Source: Marsupella aquatica (Eukaryota > Marchantiophyta). Taken from it: a stretch of DNA of 64,000 nt. A model generated the notes under the pieces. It saw only the letters and a program-made list of their open reading frames with translations. It made no database searches and was not told the DNA's origin. Shown here one piece after another: positions 1 to 12,490 of this stretch; positions within the stretch are counted from its first letter, which is position 1; each line of letters starts with the position of its first letter. The stretch lies in the NCBI GenBank assembly GCA_973895155.1, contig OZ316893.1, positions 26,908,001 to 26,972,000 on the forward strand, read 5' to 3'. The translations under genes and the position numbers were made by a program.

Positions 1-637
1 CAAGACCCGGGACATGAATGCTCCTGAGAATATATTTAGACCAAATTAAGTTCGTCGTATCAACCCTCGAGGTTGTCCAGCCGAGTTCGAAAGCAAGGAC
101 GAAGCCAGTACCCACAGTCAGCATTATCCCAGAGCAGGAAAGAGTACATCTGATCATCGAGACCCAACTCCAAATAATGGGCGACCTGGTTCAAGATTTG
201 AAACGAGCTACTTGCGTCGTAAACAACCTCTCCCAAGAACCTCAAACAGAATTTCTTCTACCAATTCAAATCCCAATTCCAATAAGCAGATTGGAGTGGA
301 ATCGAAGAATGTATCCCATAGAGTCTTTGGTTGGATTGAATCAAGTCAAACAAAACACTCACAGCTTGAAAGTGGAACTAGAACTCGTAGTTGACATCCC
401 GGTACGTTGACATAAAGCGCATTTAACCAGAAGTACAATAGCGAACAATGTGCTGGAGATTCGAGAGCCGGAACCGTTGTCCGGAGAGGAAGAGGGGGCA
501 ATCTTCAGCTATCCCTGAAGGAGAGGTGACTTCGAATTTAGTAACACAAGACCTGAGAATCGAGGAGCTGCTCAGGAAAGCACCTTGGATGGATGAACGG
601 TTAACCCCAGCACGGATGAAGGCAGGGCTCAATTTGA
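1..637. other. Unassigned sequence upstream of the PPR pseudogene
   Basis: Two plus-strand open frames are present (18-410 and 448-786). I recognise no domain in either. They may be leader or lost N-terminal sequence of the PPR pseudogene that follows, but I see nothing that proves it. Confidence 0.3.
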
Positions 638-2240
638 TTGCTCCAGGTAGATTGCAATCTCGTGCCAGTTATTGCAGCAGAGTGTGGTCCAGAGACTCCA
701 CAACAGTACGCACATGCACAGCGCTGGTACCCGACTGCAGCAATTGCTGTTTTGCAGAATCGTCTACAACGAGGCATTACTGCTGACTCGTACATGTTTG
801 TTAGAGTTCTGCACATGTGCTTGAAACAGAAAAACCTTTTAGCAGCCAAGCAGGTTCATGAGTGAATCATCCAGAGTGGAATAGCGAAGAATAAATATGT
901 TGTGAGCAGCCTGTTGAATGACTATATCAGGTGCAGGGGATTTTTGGATGCACGGCGAGTTTTTGATGAGCTTGAGAAGAAGAGGGTTGGAACATGATGA
1001 TTGCACTGATCGAGATACGCTAGGAGTGATGTAGCTGAATCCGCACTGGAACTTTTCAAATTAATGTGCCAAGCTGGTCACATATCTGGGCATCCTGAAG
1101 GCTTGTGCCAGGCCATTAGCTTAACATGGGGAAAGCAAGTCCACAAGTGTATTCGACAATGGCGGCTTTGAATCAGATGTTGGTGCATCTGCAAGCGCGG
1201 GGGTTTTGGAGTGGGTGAAGGAGGTTCATGGCCATGCTAACAAAGCGGGACTTGCGAGTCAGATTTGCGTGTGGGCAATGCACCGGTTCACATGTATGCA
1301 GAGAGTGGCAGTATAGATGATGCCCGACGATTTTTTGACAGATAGGAGAAACGCAATGTTGTCACATGGAATGTGATGATCGGTAACCTTGCACAACATG
1401 GATGTGGGCCTAAAGCATATCGACTGTTTCTCCAAATGAGACGTGAAGGCTTCGAACCAGATGCAATCAGTGATTATATGAGCATCCGAATAGCATCTGC
1501 AATTGCGGGATCTTTGGAGCGCGTGAAGGAGGTTCATGGCCATGCTAGCAAAGTGGGACTTAATTGAGAGTCAGAGCGCGTGTGGACAAGTCATATGTAT
1601 GTAGAGAGTGGCAGTATAGATCACATCCGACGAGTTTTTGACAGAATGGAGAAACGCGATGTTCAAATGATCATGAATGCAATGATCGGTGGACTTGCAC
1701 AACATGGATGTGGGCATGAAGCATGCATATCGTGTTTCTCCAATTAAATGGAACGTGAAGGCTTCGAACCAGATGCAATCACTTATGCAAGTGTGCTCAA
1801 TCCATCTGCAAGTGCGGGGAATTCGGAGTGCATAAAGGAGGTTCATGACCATGCTAGCAAAGCGGGACTGGATTCGGATTTGCGTGCACCGCGCTGGTTC
1901 CCTGTATCCAAGGGGTGGCAGTATGGATTAGGCCCCACTGCTTTTTGACGTAATGAGCAAAACGTACTGTAGTCACATGGACTGTAATGAAAGCGGGACT
2001 TGCAAAACATGGATGTGGGCATGAAATATATCGACGATTTCTCCAAATGCGACGGGAAGGCTTCGAATCATTTATGCGAGTGGTTTGAATATGTACATCT
2101 GTAATTCGGGGCCTTTGGAGGAGTGGGGGAAGGAGGTTCGTGGCCATTCTAGCAAAGTCGGATTTGCGTGTGAGCATGTATGCAGAGAGCGGCAGTATAG
2201 GTGATGCCTGACGAGTCTTCGACAGAATGGAGAACCGTGC
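638..2240 (+). pseudogene. Decayed pentatricopeptide repeat (PPR) gene
   Basis: The frame from 638 encodes a PPR-like N-terminus (around 754-862: LQNRLQRGITADSYMF, then LKQKNLLAAKQVHE) and is cut by an in-frame TGA at 863-865. The same frame continues past the stop with PPR helices (SSLLNDYIRC, DARRVFDELEKK). After about 1000, PPR text jumps between frames: NVVTWNVMIGNLAQHG near 1357-1395 and EGFEPDAITYASVLN near 1754-1800. A ~305-bp module of about three PPR motifs is repeated; its hallmark (aaggaggttcatggccatgc) starts near 1217, 1528, 1835 and 2130, each copy carrying different lesions. PPR proteins bind organelle RNA in editing, splicing or stabilisation, but this copy cannot make a protein. 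The near-identical modules resemble moss PPR genes as I know them. I am confident of the family and of the decay; the original gene boundaries are unclear. Confidence 0.8.
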
Positions 2241-2438
2241 ACAGCCTCTGCCGTTTCGTCGCTCTGGCATCTCTATAAAAGAGAAGATGGCAAATGCTTC
2301 ACATAAGCTTCCATTTAGTATTTTTCTTTTCCAGGAGAAAGCTCCAGCTCCCGCCGATGCGTGCAAAATGCAGTTTACAATTTAGAGGGATGGAAAATGG
2401 TATTTGCTGTACAATCTAAAGAAGCTACCAAGGAATAT

Positions 2439-2511
2439 GTGTATTGGGGAGTCTTCAAAGTTAATAAGTGTATTGGGGAGTCTTCAAAGTTAATAAGTGT
2501 ATTGGGGAGTC
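2439..2511. repeat. Tandem repeat, 29-bp unit, about 2.5-3 copies
   Basis: The string gtgtattggggagtcttcaa starts at 2439, 2468 and 2497, giving an exact 29-bp period. The last copy is degenerate. It lies in non-coding sequence just after the PPR pseudogene. Confidence 0.85.
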
Positions 2512-2578
2512 TCAAAGCTTCAAAGTTGCCCATGATGGTTTTTGGCCATAAACATATGGTTGCAGCATTTTCACAGGC

Positions 2579-2842
2579 ATATTATGTAAAAGTTAAAAAT
2601 TAAAAAATTCACTAGAAACATATGGTTGTGACATTTTCACAGGAATATTTTGTAAAAGTTATCTTACTTATAAATCTCCAACTACAAGCTAGAGTTGGGG
2701 CCTAGGTTTAATATTATGTAAAAGTTAAAAATTAAAAAATTCACTAGAAACATATGGTTGTGACATTTTCACAGGAATGTTTTGTAAAAGTTATCTTACT
2801 TATAAATCTCCAACTACAAGCTAGAGTTGGGGCCTAGGTTTC
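2579..2842. repeat. Tandem duplication, 132-bp unit, two copies
   Basis: The segment from the attatgtaaaagttaaaaat motif to ggggcctaggttt occurs at 2579-2710 and again at 2711-2842 with very few differences, for example aatatttt against aatgtttt. The high identity implies a recent local duplication. Confidence 0.85.
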
Positions 2843-5092
2843 TAGAGTGAAGCCTCTAGACACTAACTCCATGATGTGGAATGATGAGAAAACTGATGTC
2901 TATGATGTATGTCATGTCAAATGATAATCATGACTGCCTTTTGTTATGATTTCTATTTATATTAAAAACTGATCTCTATGGCCCCACCATATTATATGTG
3001 CATAAGTGTGATGTAGGATAGAAAAACTAGGGATGTGCATAGAAAAGAGTACTATGGTATGTTATGTTTGATTATTAAAATGATGATATGTATGATATTT
3101 TTTTTTATCATTTCATTAACCTTCAAAATATGTGAATAAAGAATATATTTTGGTGACATTTTTATTTGTCCTCCCCGTTATTCACGTTCAAAGAACGGGT
3201 AGTCGGGGCTAGTAAGTAAATAAAAACTCACTAGCATGTACAGTGACTTAGAGTCATGGCATATGACCAATATTTATATTCCAGAATGAAACTGCTATAT
3301 GGTGAATCCATCTTTCAGTATTTTGTCTTATTCAAACTTCTTTTCTTGTGTATTTTAATTCAATGTGTTTTACCAAGGTGCATCCCTTGTATACTTTAGA
3401 TTTTGAATTTAATCTAGCACCCCTCTAAATTTTTCAATCTTTGATATACTTTTGATCATCCACCCTTTAACAAAGCTCACGGAAGTTCTAGCCCTTAGTA
3501 AAGAAGAAATGATCTAATTAAAGTGCACTCCTCATGTCTTTAAGTTCTACTCATGATTTTGTGTCCTAAATTTATGTTTTAATTCATTTGAGTGTCATTA
3601 ACTAAGATAAGTACATAAGTATCTTTACTGGTGTATAGTATGTGCAGAACCCAATATCATAGACTTAAATTTTTCCAGTTCATTATTACTTTTCTTTACA
3701 TGTGTACTTTTAATCTTTTCTTTACATGTGTACTTTTATTCTTGTACCTTATGTGCACAACTTTTCAATGTCACTCTTCCTAATCAATGTTCTATTTATA
3801 TTTGCCACAAAAAATTAGATCAACTGTATTTCACTAAAAAACTTAAACTTTTTGCTAGAGGACAAAATAACTTTTCATGTTCCAGGATGAGTATGCTATA
3901 TACACTGACTTAGAGTCATGGAATATGACCAATATTTATAACAAAAAGTTATGGATTATCAAATGTAATAGGGCGTGTCAAAGTTCTCCCTTAACACTTT
4001 GGTTACGGCTTAATTTTTGGACATACCACCCTTATGGGGTACATATTTTTGTAACCCACACGATTCTGTTCTGGCCATAAGTGCCTTTTATGACCTGAAC
4101 CGTAACTCAGGTATAGCTGTGCTTTCACACACCCTAATGGTCTATAACTTTTTCTGTCCATTACTTTCACTACTAAGTCAAAGTTCATTTAGTTTTGAGG
4201 TTTGCGACCCCCGAGTCCTCTGTGACAATACAGAGCCTCAACATTCTCATGTCTTCCTCTAAACTCACTCCCCTACCTCAAGTGCATCCCTTGCCCCCAC
4301 TCATCACTCAAACATATCCCTACCCCTCAACTTGAACATTGGTGAGGGGGTTTGTGGGACACAAAGCCTGGAGGGAAGCTTGCCTGCTCAGGTGCTTTTT
4401 CTGGGGACAATGCCCACCTCCTCAAGTTTCTGGTTGTTGGAGAAAGGCTCTGTAACTCAATGTCCATGTAGTATTGTGTGGCCTCCATTTGAAGCTCATG
4501 AGTCATGGAACGCTCACAACATATTCTTCAGAAAAAATTAAGAAATTAGTGTCAGCCTTGAGGTAAAAAAAGTTATTTCCAAACGTAATTTTGGGTACTG
4601 CTCTGTGCTTAGGGTGATTCAGTTTCCAAGATTTTGGAGGCCAAAGAAGTTTTATTATATTTGTTGTTTTGTGATTTCCATGAGCACAGGATGGGCCGCA
4701 TGGTGAGAGGTAACAAAACAGCCTGTTCCTAGTGACAAAAATTTGCCAAATTTCACCTTACTGAAAAGTCTGCCACTTTTTGGCGGAAATTCACCAGAGT
4801 TTTTGTCTCCCAGAAGCCAGTTTCATGTAGCCTGACCCCACAAGCTAGAATTTGACCCTGAGTTATCCTCAAATGGGGAGATCTAAGGGTCAGACATCAA
4901 TAAGCCTAGGATGTTTATGTAAGGAATATTCCAAGCATCTTCCCTCACACACAAGGTGACATTTGCTGTCACCGTAGGAAAGAAAAAGCCTTTAAAATGA
5001 CTCTCAAGTGGGGGAGGGGGTAATTATGCTCTCCAAAGCCCCAAGGAGTGTTTCCTTGCTGTGCACTTTTGCTACCAGGTGAAGGGGCTTAT
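2843..5092. other. AT-rich intergenic sequence
   Basis: No supportable gene. It contains one dispersed repeat (listed separately). It also holds a short local duplication: gacttagagtcatgg followed by tatgaccaatatttata occurs at about 3244-3280 and again at 3908-3942. Confidence 0.6.
3285..3489 (+). repeat. Dispersed repeat, second copy at 53291-53494
   Basis: About 205 bp starting ctatatggtgaatccatctt and ending ctcacggaagttct recurs 50 kb away in the same orientation with only a few mismatches. At the distant copy the match stops exactly where an LTR-like sequence begins, so this copy shows the unoccupied arrangement. The family is not recognised. Confidence 0.85.
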
Positions 5093-5421
5093 TGTTGGAA
5101 AATCTACCATGAGCACAACCAGCAAGCATGCACACACCAAAACCAAGAGATACGGGGTTCACCTCCACTAAGGCTACGTCCACACAAACACACAAGAGCT
5201 TTATTAAACTTTGGACACCATAGTCACACAAAGTCTCATTGTACAAGTTCTCCTACCAACTAGCTAGCTCTCTCAACAATGAGCATGAGTCTCCAAGAAG
5301 AGCTCTCCCTAGCCCCTCTATATGCTAGATGCAAGAGTCACGGCTAATCACCATTAACACCCTAATGACAATTTAGCCTAAGTAATTAGGAGTTAACCCA
5401 AGACTAGAGTTAACCCTAACA
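5093..5421 (-). mobile_element. Solo LTR, copia-like, 329 bp
   Basis: On the minus strand the segment begins TGTTAGGGTTAAC and ends TTCCAACA, typical TG...CA LTR ends. Inside it carry an AATAAA signal and a GTGGACGTAGCC...GAACCCCGTATCTC stretch, which I associate with the R/U5 part of plant Ty1/copia LTRs. The flanking pentanucleotides on the plus strand are cttat (5088-5092) and cttac (5422-5426), a one-mismatch target-site duplication. No internal coding region is attached, as expected after LTR-LTR recombination. Confidence 0.75.
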
Positions 5422-8400
5422 CTTACAAATGATACAAAGAGGTTTTTTGAAAAGTTGTACCTACTTATTCTCCAAAATCAGCGGTTATAAGGTGACCATA
5501 CAAATTTTTCTCTTGCTAAACAGAGGCTTCTCAGCTCCGCCATAGGTGCCACCTGCCCAACATAGAGCAGGAAACACTGGCCCCGAGTCTGTCCGGGATG
5601 ACACTATGGTAGAAGGACCTACACTAACTAGGAACTAAAATGAAGCTTCTAGACATAATCCTCCTGCAGTTTTCTTTTTGTATTGCTGTGAATGGTCATG
5701 AGCCATAAACCCGGTTGCCAGCCTGGCCTGGGGGTTATGAGATTTCAGCCAGCCCACCACAAGGGTTTCCCAATTTCAGGGGCAATTTCCAAGTCTGAAT
5801 AGATCTATGGCAACTTGGGGCCATGGCTGTAACCCCCTCAAGCAAGCTGCCCTCAGGTTTACATCAAATTGATTAACCTCCTTGGATCGATGGATTAGGG
5901 ACATGGGTTACCCTACACAACATTGGGAGCCGGGTGCTCTAGTCACTGTGCATGAAGGCCTGTGCACGAATGAATGACCTACGGACTGGAATGAAGCTTC
6001 TGGATTGTGAATATTCTAGTCTGTGATGTGGAGCAGAAGCGACATGGGGGGCATTTTCTGCCGAAAGAACTGGAGTGGCACGGGCACTGGAGAACTAACT
6101 GGGTCGCAGAACAGAATGCCCACCAAACTGATGGCACAGCTGAGGCTCCAAGTGTCCAAACGACTATCAGAACTGTGAAAGAGGCAGAGGAGGATGACAG
6201 CCCCTTCATGCACATTGAAATTCTGCCGCTACCAGCCGTGAATTGCGTCCCAACGGACTAAAGCACTGTGGAGGATTCAGCCTTGAAGTTAGCGCTATCA
6301 GATCAGGGCATTTGAACCTTGACATCTCCATACTGATCAAGAACAGAACAATGTGGAGTACCGAGGTCAAACCTATTAAGAAGAGAATAAAATGTCCGTT
6401 GCAGCAGAAGGAGGTCTTCTGAACCACGAAGTTGCATGGTTTACAAATCAAGGTAAGCATTCGATTCGCGATATAACTGTAGATAATAAACTCCAATTGA
6501 AAAACCTGTAGGTCGTAGCACTAGCTTTCCGTTTCAAGAAATAAATTCAGTCCAAAGAACCCCTGCTTCGTCTTGCCGGTGACGAAGTGCTTCCATAAAT
6601 CCACTGAGATCCAGGCCGATGCTGTAGCATGCTTCCGAACTTGAGCAGAAAGCGATCATTTGTGCAAAAGTTACTTCAGCTAGTTGAGTGAACAAGATCA
6701 AGTGCTTGATCATTAGTCTTTCTCCCGAACTGATAGCTCGCCGATATCGGCAGTTTGGTGAATGTGTGAACATAAATGTAATCTCACCACAGACCAAGCG
6801 CTGATTCAGGTCAAACCTCCATAGAAGTTGGAAAGCTGCTAAATGCATGAAGAGAGAGAGAGAGAGACCGTGTGATACGGAAAAAAATTGCTCAAAGTAG
6901 TTCTCCTGTCGCTAGTACCCTCTTCGATGTTTCATCCACGAGTCAAGTAACAGTTGATAAGCTTAACTACAAGTTAAGCCGTGAGAGTGTTCTTCTTGCG
7001 CTGTTTTTTAATTTCTTGCTTCTCAATATTCTGTTTCTCAAATTCTAGAATCCTTTATTGATTTATAAATCCGGTATCTATTCCAGCAATTTCTTGATCC
7101 TGATTGATTGTGAAACAGCACTCGCTAAAAATTGTAGACCATCATCAAAGAAAGTCACTATCATACTTCATGTTTAATGCATTTCCTTTAAGTAACTTTG
7201 GAAGGAAGAAAGTTCAAAAAATGAATTCCTCTAGATTACTAACTAAACCGAAATTTTAAGAAGATTTGTGAAAAATGCGCAGGAGTCCTACAGATATAGT
7301 TTAAGAAAAGTCGAAACTAACTAGTTAGTCGATGTGAATGTACGATTTTTAACTTTATTCTACGAGAGTAATTCAAATCACTGTCTCATAATAAATTCAG
7401 ACAACTCTCTTAGTACCTCAAGATTGGATGTGTTCTCCCTTAGGAAGCTTCTCTTTGATTCCTTTCCTTCCTTGGTGAATGTTGATTACCATGTTGCTAT
7501 CGATTCTCAGATCCTTACTTCTCCTTCCCGCAATTGGTACCGACGTTCAATGCTCTCCTTCAGCTGATTGGCACAGGTCGCTTTGTTGAGGGAGCTCGTC
7601 GTAGAGCGTTACAGACATTTAAGACCTTATTCTTTGTGAATCCAGTACTTCGAGGAGTTGACTACTCCAACAGTTAAGCCTGGTAGAATTCTCTGTCCAT
7701 ACATCCATGTGAGTTATATGCCTTGCAGTCTTCTCAGAACTCTTTTAAGAATGATCTTCACTTTAGCTCTTCCTGCATCTAGTGACATATCTTCTTTCTG
7801 CATCAAACCTGCATTCGATCAGTCTACTTATGACCGAGTGTGCAGTGTCTCTTTAATCAAAGTACACAGAACAAATGGTTCTTAGAGTACTATCGATATT
7901 GTCGAGGGTTTTACATTCTTTGATAGATTAGTGAAGGAGTCAAATAGCAGGGCGGGAACGCTCAGGAAGCTTTACAGTTCTTGGTCCAGCCTAGGAGTAT
8001 TCTGAGAGTGGAGTCGTGTTTCCTACTGAGGATCCTCCCAGTTCCCAAGTGGCATCCCCAATGGGATTAGGAGTCACATACAACCAGACCGGAGAACAGT
8101 GTGAATTGGTTGAAGAATTCATGTGATTACGACCCCTTGAAATTTGATGGAAGGTCGTCTCGAATTTCATTGATCCTACACAGAATGTGAGCGATTTAGG
8201 AGATGTAATCTACAGACTCACGCCGCTTTGTTTATGTGAAGTGGAATTCCAGAATTGGAGGGGACGCTTCCCATCACTTACAATGAAATGTGTGACTAAT
8301 TAGAGGAAGAAAGAGAACGTTCTATCCAGAGATGGCGCACGTTAATTTCTGTTTATTAATCTGACCGGGTTGAGTTTGGTTGCACAGGACTTATCGTTGA

Positions 8401-8964
8401 AGGCGGACAGATGGATGCACGAATTCACGATTTCTTTGCCCAAGCTAGTTGAGAGACAAAACAGGCAGAACCGGGAGGAACGGACAGATGGATCAATGCA
8501 TGCACGGAGGCGTTTACCACGCTTGATGACTTTGGTCAACAGACAAACAGGCGGAAGGGGGAGGAACTGTGCAGTAATGCTGCCAGATCTCTCCATTGGG
8601 TCGATTTGGTTGTGATCTCAGAGGAAGAAAATAATCGTCGATGGAGTAGTCCCAGAGTTTCCTGTTCTCTCTGCTGACATGGACAGGGTGCTCCTTCCTC
8701 TCTTGCCCCTGGGTAAGACAACGAGATATCCGAGGCTTTTGTGGGCAGCATGGAGAAAACTGTGAATGAACAGAGGTCTGGATCCAGAGAAGCAACAGAT
8801 TGTAGGGGTCTGGATGGCGTTGACTGAGAGGTTTGATGAACCGGCAACTCACATACTTGGAAGCCGTTGCGGATGAGGTATTAGTGGTGATTTCAAAGGA
8901 AGGAGTTAAGATTGATTAATTATCCGGGTGCAGAGGAATCCAGGCTCAGGATAGGCTTCTTGAC
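5422..8964. other. Intergenic region without a recognisable gene
   Basis: Several open frames of 60-104 codons occur (for example 6007-6261 and 7334-7567), but none shows a known domain or convincing splice pattern. A short GA microsatellite lies near 6850-6866. The last few hundred bases are presumably promoter and 5' UTR of the protease gene that starts at 8965. Confidence 0.5.
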
Positions 8965-11736
8965 ATGGCGCAAGCTAGGTCCAAGCTGAGGAGCTTTATT
9001 GGAATAGTAAGGTATGGAATTCAGAGGCACAGTGGAGAGATTGTTTCCTCCCCAAAGGTTTTTGAATCTTCTCATATTTGGCAGGCAAATCCGAAAGGCT
9101 TCAGCTCCTCGTTGTTGAGCCGTGGAGTATCTCCAGGGGAGCAGTTGGGCAATGCTATCAAGTCAGGGGGCAGTGCTCAGTATTTGTTGGTCTCCAATGT
9201 AGCAAAAGCTATTGGTGGCGCTAGGGCAATTTCCTTTTCTGCCCAAGGCGGCTTGAAGATTTTAGCCACCAGAGAGCTCTCTGGCTACAGATCTGCTCAC
9301 TTCCGTGGAATACAAAGAAATGGCTTTGATTCTAAATTACAACGCCGAATCTGGTCCAGTCATTCTAAGGTCAAACATGAGGTGAACTTGCCGATGAAAG
9401 GCAGCGGAGGTGTTTTTCTAGGGCGGAGGACTTATTATGTTGACAGACAAGGAATACACCATTTCAAGAGGAGAGGACCAGCCTCCTGGTCGGAGAAGTT
9501 TGCCACTCAGCGACACATGGGAATGCTTTTGGTTTTAGCTGGAGGTGGGTTGGTTCTTTATGTGACAAATCTACAAGTTGTCCCCTACACGCACAGGAAG
9601 CACTTCGTGTTGATCTCTCCCGGACTTGAGAGGTCGATTGGCGACCAAAGCTATGAAATGGTAAGGACCGAGTTGCAAGTGATGTTTTTGAGATTAGGTA
9701 GTCTATTTTCTACACCGGAATCTGGTGATTTTGGAGCTTTAATCACAAATTCAAGTCCGTCTAAATCCGAGTTGCTTGAAACATCCCTTAAAGAACGAGC
9801 ATGATACATGCCAACGAGGTGCAGTCCCCTTGGTCCCCATGACAGCAAGCGTCAATTATATGGGACTCCCAGAGATATTTTGTATGGCTGTAGAAAGTTA
9901 GACCAGCCCAGAAATTTTCGAGGTGCATGATGAGTAGAAGATACCTACGACAGCCTTTCTTCTGTAGATCACAAACACTGACTCGAAGATGAAGACACTC
10001 CAGAACAAGCGAAGGGACGATATAGGCTCACCGGTATCGCAGTTGGCTGACAATATATCTCCTGTATGGCAGCTCTAGACCAGCAACATACCCGCTTTTA
10101 ATTGCTTTTTCCATAACGCTGCTCTGTAAATGAGGAGCGGAAGGCATCCTGCGCAAAATTGGTCTTACTCAGGACTTGTACACTTCCATCTCGATCTACA
10201 TTGACTGTCTGTCGTGTCCATTTACAGATTATGAAGGAGTACAAAGGAAGGTTATTGCCTCCAAATCACCCTCAAAGTGTGCGTGTGCACAAAATTGCAG
10301 ATCAGATCATAGAAGCTCTTATGGTAGGAGTGGGAGCATCCGATTGGAGCAAAGCGGACAATGGTAGCCTAGATGTCACAGATATGTCCAAAGGTTGGGA
10401 CCGGGATCCACATTACAAGACTTCAGAAAAGCCTCTATTGGAACCATATTGTAGTCATACTCACTCAGGCGATGAAACACTGGATGAGATGTTTGTCGAC
10501 AAGAGTAGGCAACATGGATTGGAAACAGGCCAACGTGGGTATACCAAACACCTCGAAGGCATGAAGTGGAAAGTAGTGGTGGTGGATGATGAGATAGTGA
10601 ATGCTATCTGTATACCAGGTGGAAAGATTGTGGTGTTTACTGGGCTACTAAAGAAGTTCCGTGGTGATGCCGAAGTGGCAACCGTTGTTGCACACGAGGT
10701 GTGCAAATTTCTGTTGTTGTCCCTTGTTTAGGTTGCACAGTTGTGTAGATTAGGAACACTTGTTAATATACACTCCAGACAAGCAGTCAGCACATGCTGT
10801 TACTGGTTTAGGTTTGAAAGAATCCTTGTTGATCAATTTTAGCACTTGGGGATAAATTTGGAAAATGGAGTGTGGGGATCAATGCTGTAGATGACTTCTA
10901 GCTTTAAACTCTAACACAACCATCGTGCTTTGCAGATTGGGCATGCTGTAGCACGGCATTCAGCAGAAGCCCTCACTCATAATCTCTTCATCGTTGCTCT
11001 TCAACTGATTGTTCTTTCAGTTTTCTTTGTTCCTCAACTTGTGAACTCAGTTTCAGAGCTTCTCTTGAGGCTCCCATTTTCAAGAAGGTAACTCAAGCTC
11101 TCAAGCTTTGTGATCTGATCTGGAGCTGGTGACGATTCTTCCTATCTCCTCTCAAAACTTTTTAGGCATGAAGCATTGTTCACTTCTTTCGTGAAACTGT
11201 CGACCGAATTTTTCACACTTTTGATAAGAGGCTGATCAAATTGAAGGCATTGTGCTGTTTTAAAATAACTATCGTAGCTCGTTTAATTTGGTTGTCTGGT
11301 ATGTAACAAGACTTATTTGAAGAACCCAGTGACCATACAATTTAGAAAGTAGGTCAATCCGGGGCCCCTCATATTGAAGATAGATAGACAACTCGTATAT
11401 TCTATCAAAAAGTACCAGGAAAATGTTGCCTCGAAAATTAATTGGTTCGAAAATTCTGAATAACCTTTGATGTCACTTGGCTACAGGATGGAGATTGAGG
11501 CCGATCACGTTGGTCTTATCTTAATGGCTGCAGCGGGATATGACCCAAGGCTGGCTCCTGGATTTTATGAGAAGCTGGGTAAATTAGAAAGTACACCAGA
11601 GTATGCGCAGTACTTGTCCACACATCCATCTGGGAAACGACGAGGTGAATTGCTTAGCAAGACAGCTACTATGCAGGAAGCCTTAGCATTATACCAGCAG
11701 AAAATGTCAGGGCAAGGTACTGAAGGATTCTTTTGA
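8965..11736 (+). CDS. OMA1: OMA1-like mitochondrial M48 metalloendopeptidase
   Basis: Four exons fit GT-AG rules with consistent phases: 8965-9660, 10228-10698, 10936-11087 and 11487-11736, giving about 522 residues. A basic, Ser-rich N-terminus fits a mitochondrial presequence. The conserved plant OMA1 segment RTYYVDRQGIHHFKRRGP is followed by a membrane helix (about residues 187-203). The zinc-binding HEIGH of the M48 family is assembled across the exon 2/3 junction (HE | IGH). The third zinc ligand lies in MEIEADHVG, and the C-terminal motifs YLSTHPSGKRR and EALALYQQK match plant OMA1. OMA1 is an inner-membrane stress protease; plant OMA1 is linked to respiratory-complex stability. No stop or frameshift is seen, so the gene looks functional. 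The ATG at 8965 is the first in frame with the presequence. The family assignment is strong. Confidence 0.93.
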
Positions 11737-12321
11737 AGTTCTGTCAAGAATCAGGCTAGTTGACGTGTGAATTGGATATGATTTGTCATAATTTCTCAAA
11801 AACGAGGCAAACATCTAGTACCTCCTGCAGATGTTTGTGGCATTTCAACTGGTGCTTTCGGATGTGGGGATCCCATGCCCTTCCATCGAGATAAAGGACG
11901 ACTGGAGTCGACAATATCAAATTTAGAGTGATAGGTCTTGGCGTGATTGGACCTGCTAAGTTTGTTCCGCGTTCACAGTTTTACATCCAAATATGTGCAC
12001 AGCAATGTCAAGTGAAGACGTTTTGCTGTCTATTGCGATGGAGGATTCATGTCTTTGAATGGTTCACCTGCTGCAGCTAGAGTATAACTCTCCTCTGTAT
12101 CAGCTTCTATCCAGCATACTCGCTTGCCATTGCTCTACTCACAAATAAAAGAGATAGTGAGGTGTGTAAACCTTTGAAAGGTGCCTTTGATTAAGGCATA
12201 TTACAACACAAAAGGAATTCGTGTAGAATTTCCTCTACGGAACACCAGACTATTCACTACATAGAGTCTGGGCAGGGCAACACTATCAGTAACGCCCCAA
12301 AAATGCAGCAATGAAAGCCCC

Positions 12322-12490
12322 ATTCTCTTCCTCACTACTCATTCCTATCCTGTGGTGAATAGAGTCTCACCACAAGAGATGAGCACTTGCCAATAAAAGG
12401 TTTTGTGCTCACCATCTTTTGTGGAACTCAAGCCCATTCTTGAATTTATTATAATGAGAGCTAGCTCTTTATAGGGGCAGGTGCGGTTTA
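12322..12490 (+). repeat. Dispersed repeat, related copies at 39605-39900
   Basis: The string tatcctgtggtgaat, then a short variable part, then tgtggaactcaagcccattc and ataatgagagctag, followed by tttataggggcaggtgc, recurs with substitutions around 39605-39900 in the same orientation. At the second site the module is internally duplicated. The family is not recognised. Confidence 0.75.

Noticed and set aside
7334-7885. Possible short gene upstream of OMA1
   Set aside because: Two overlapping short frames without a shared domain or splice logic.
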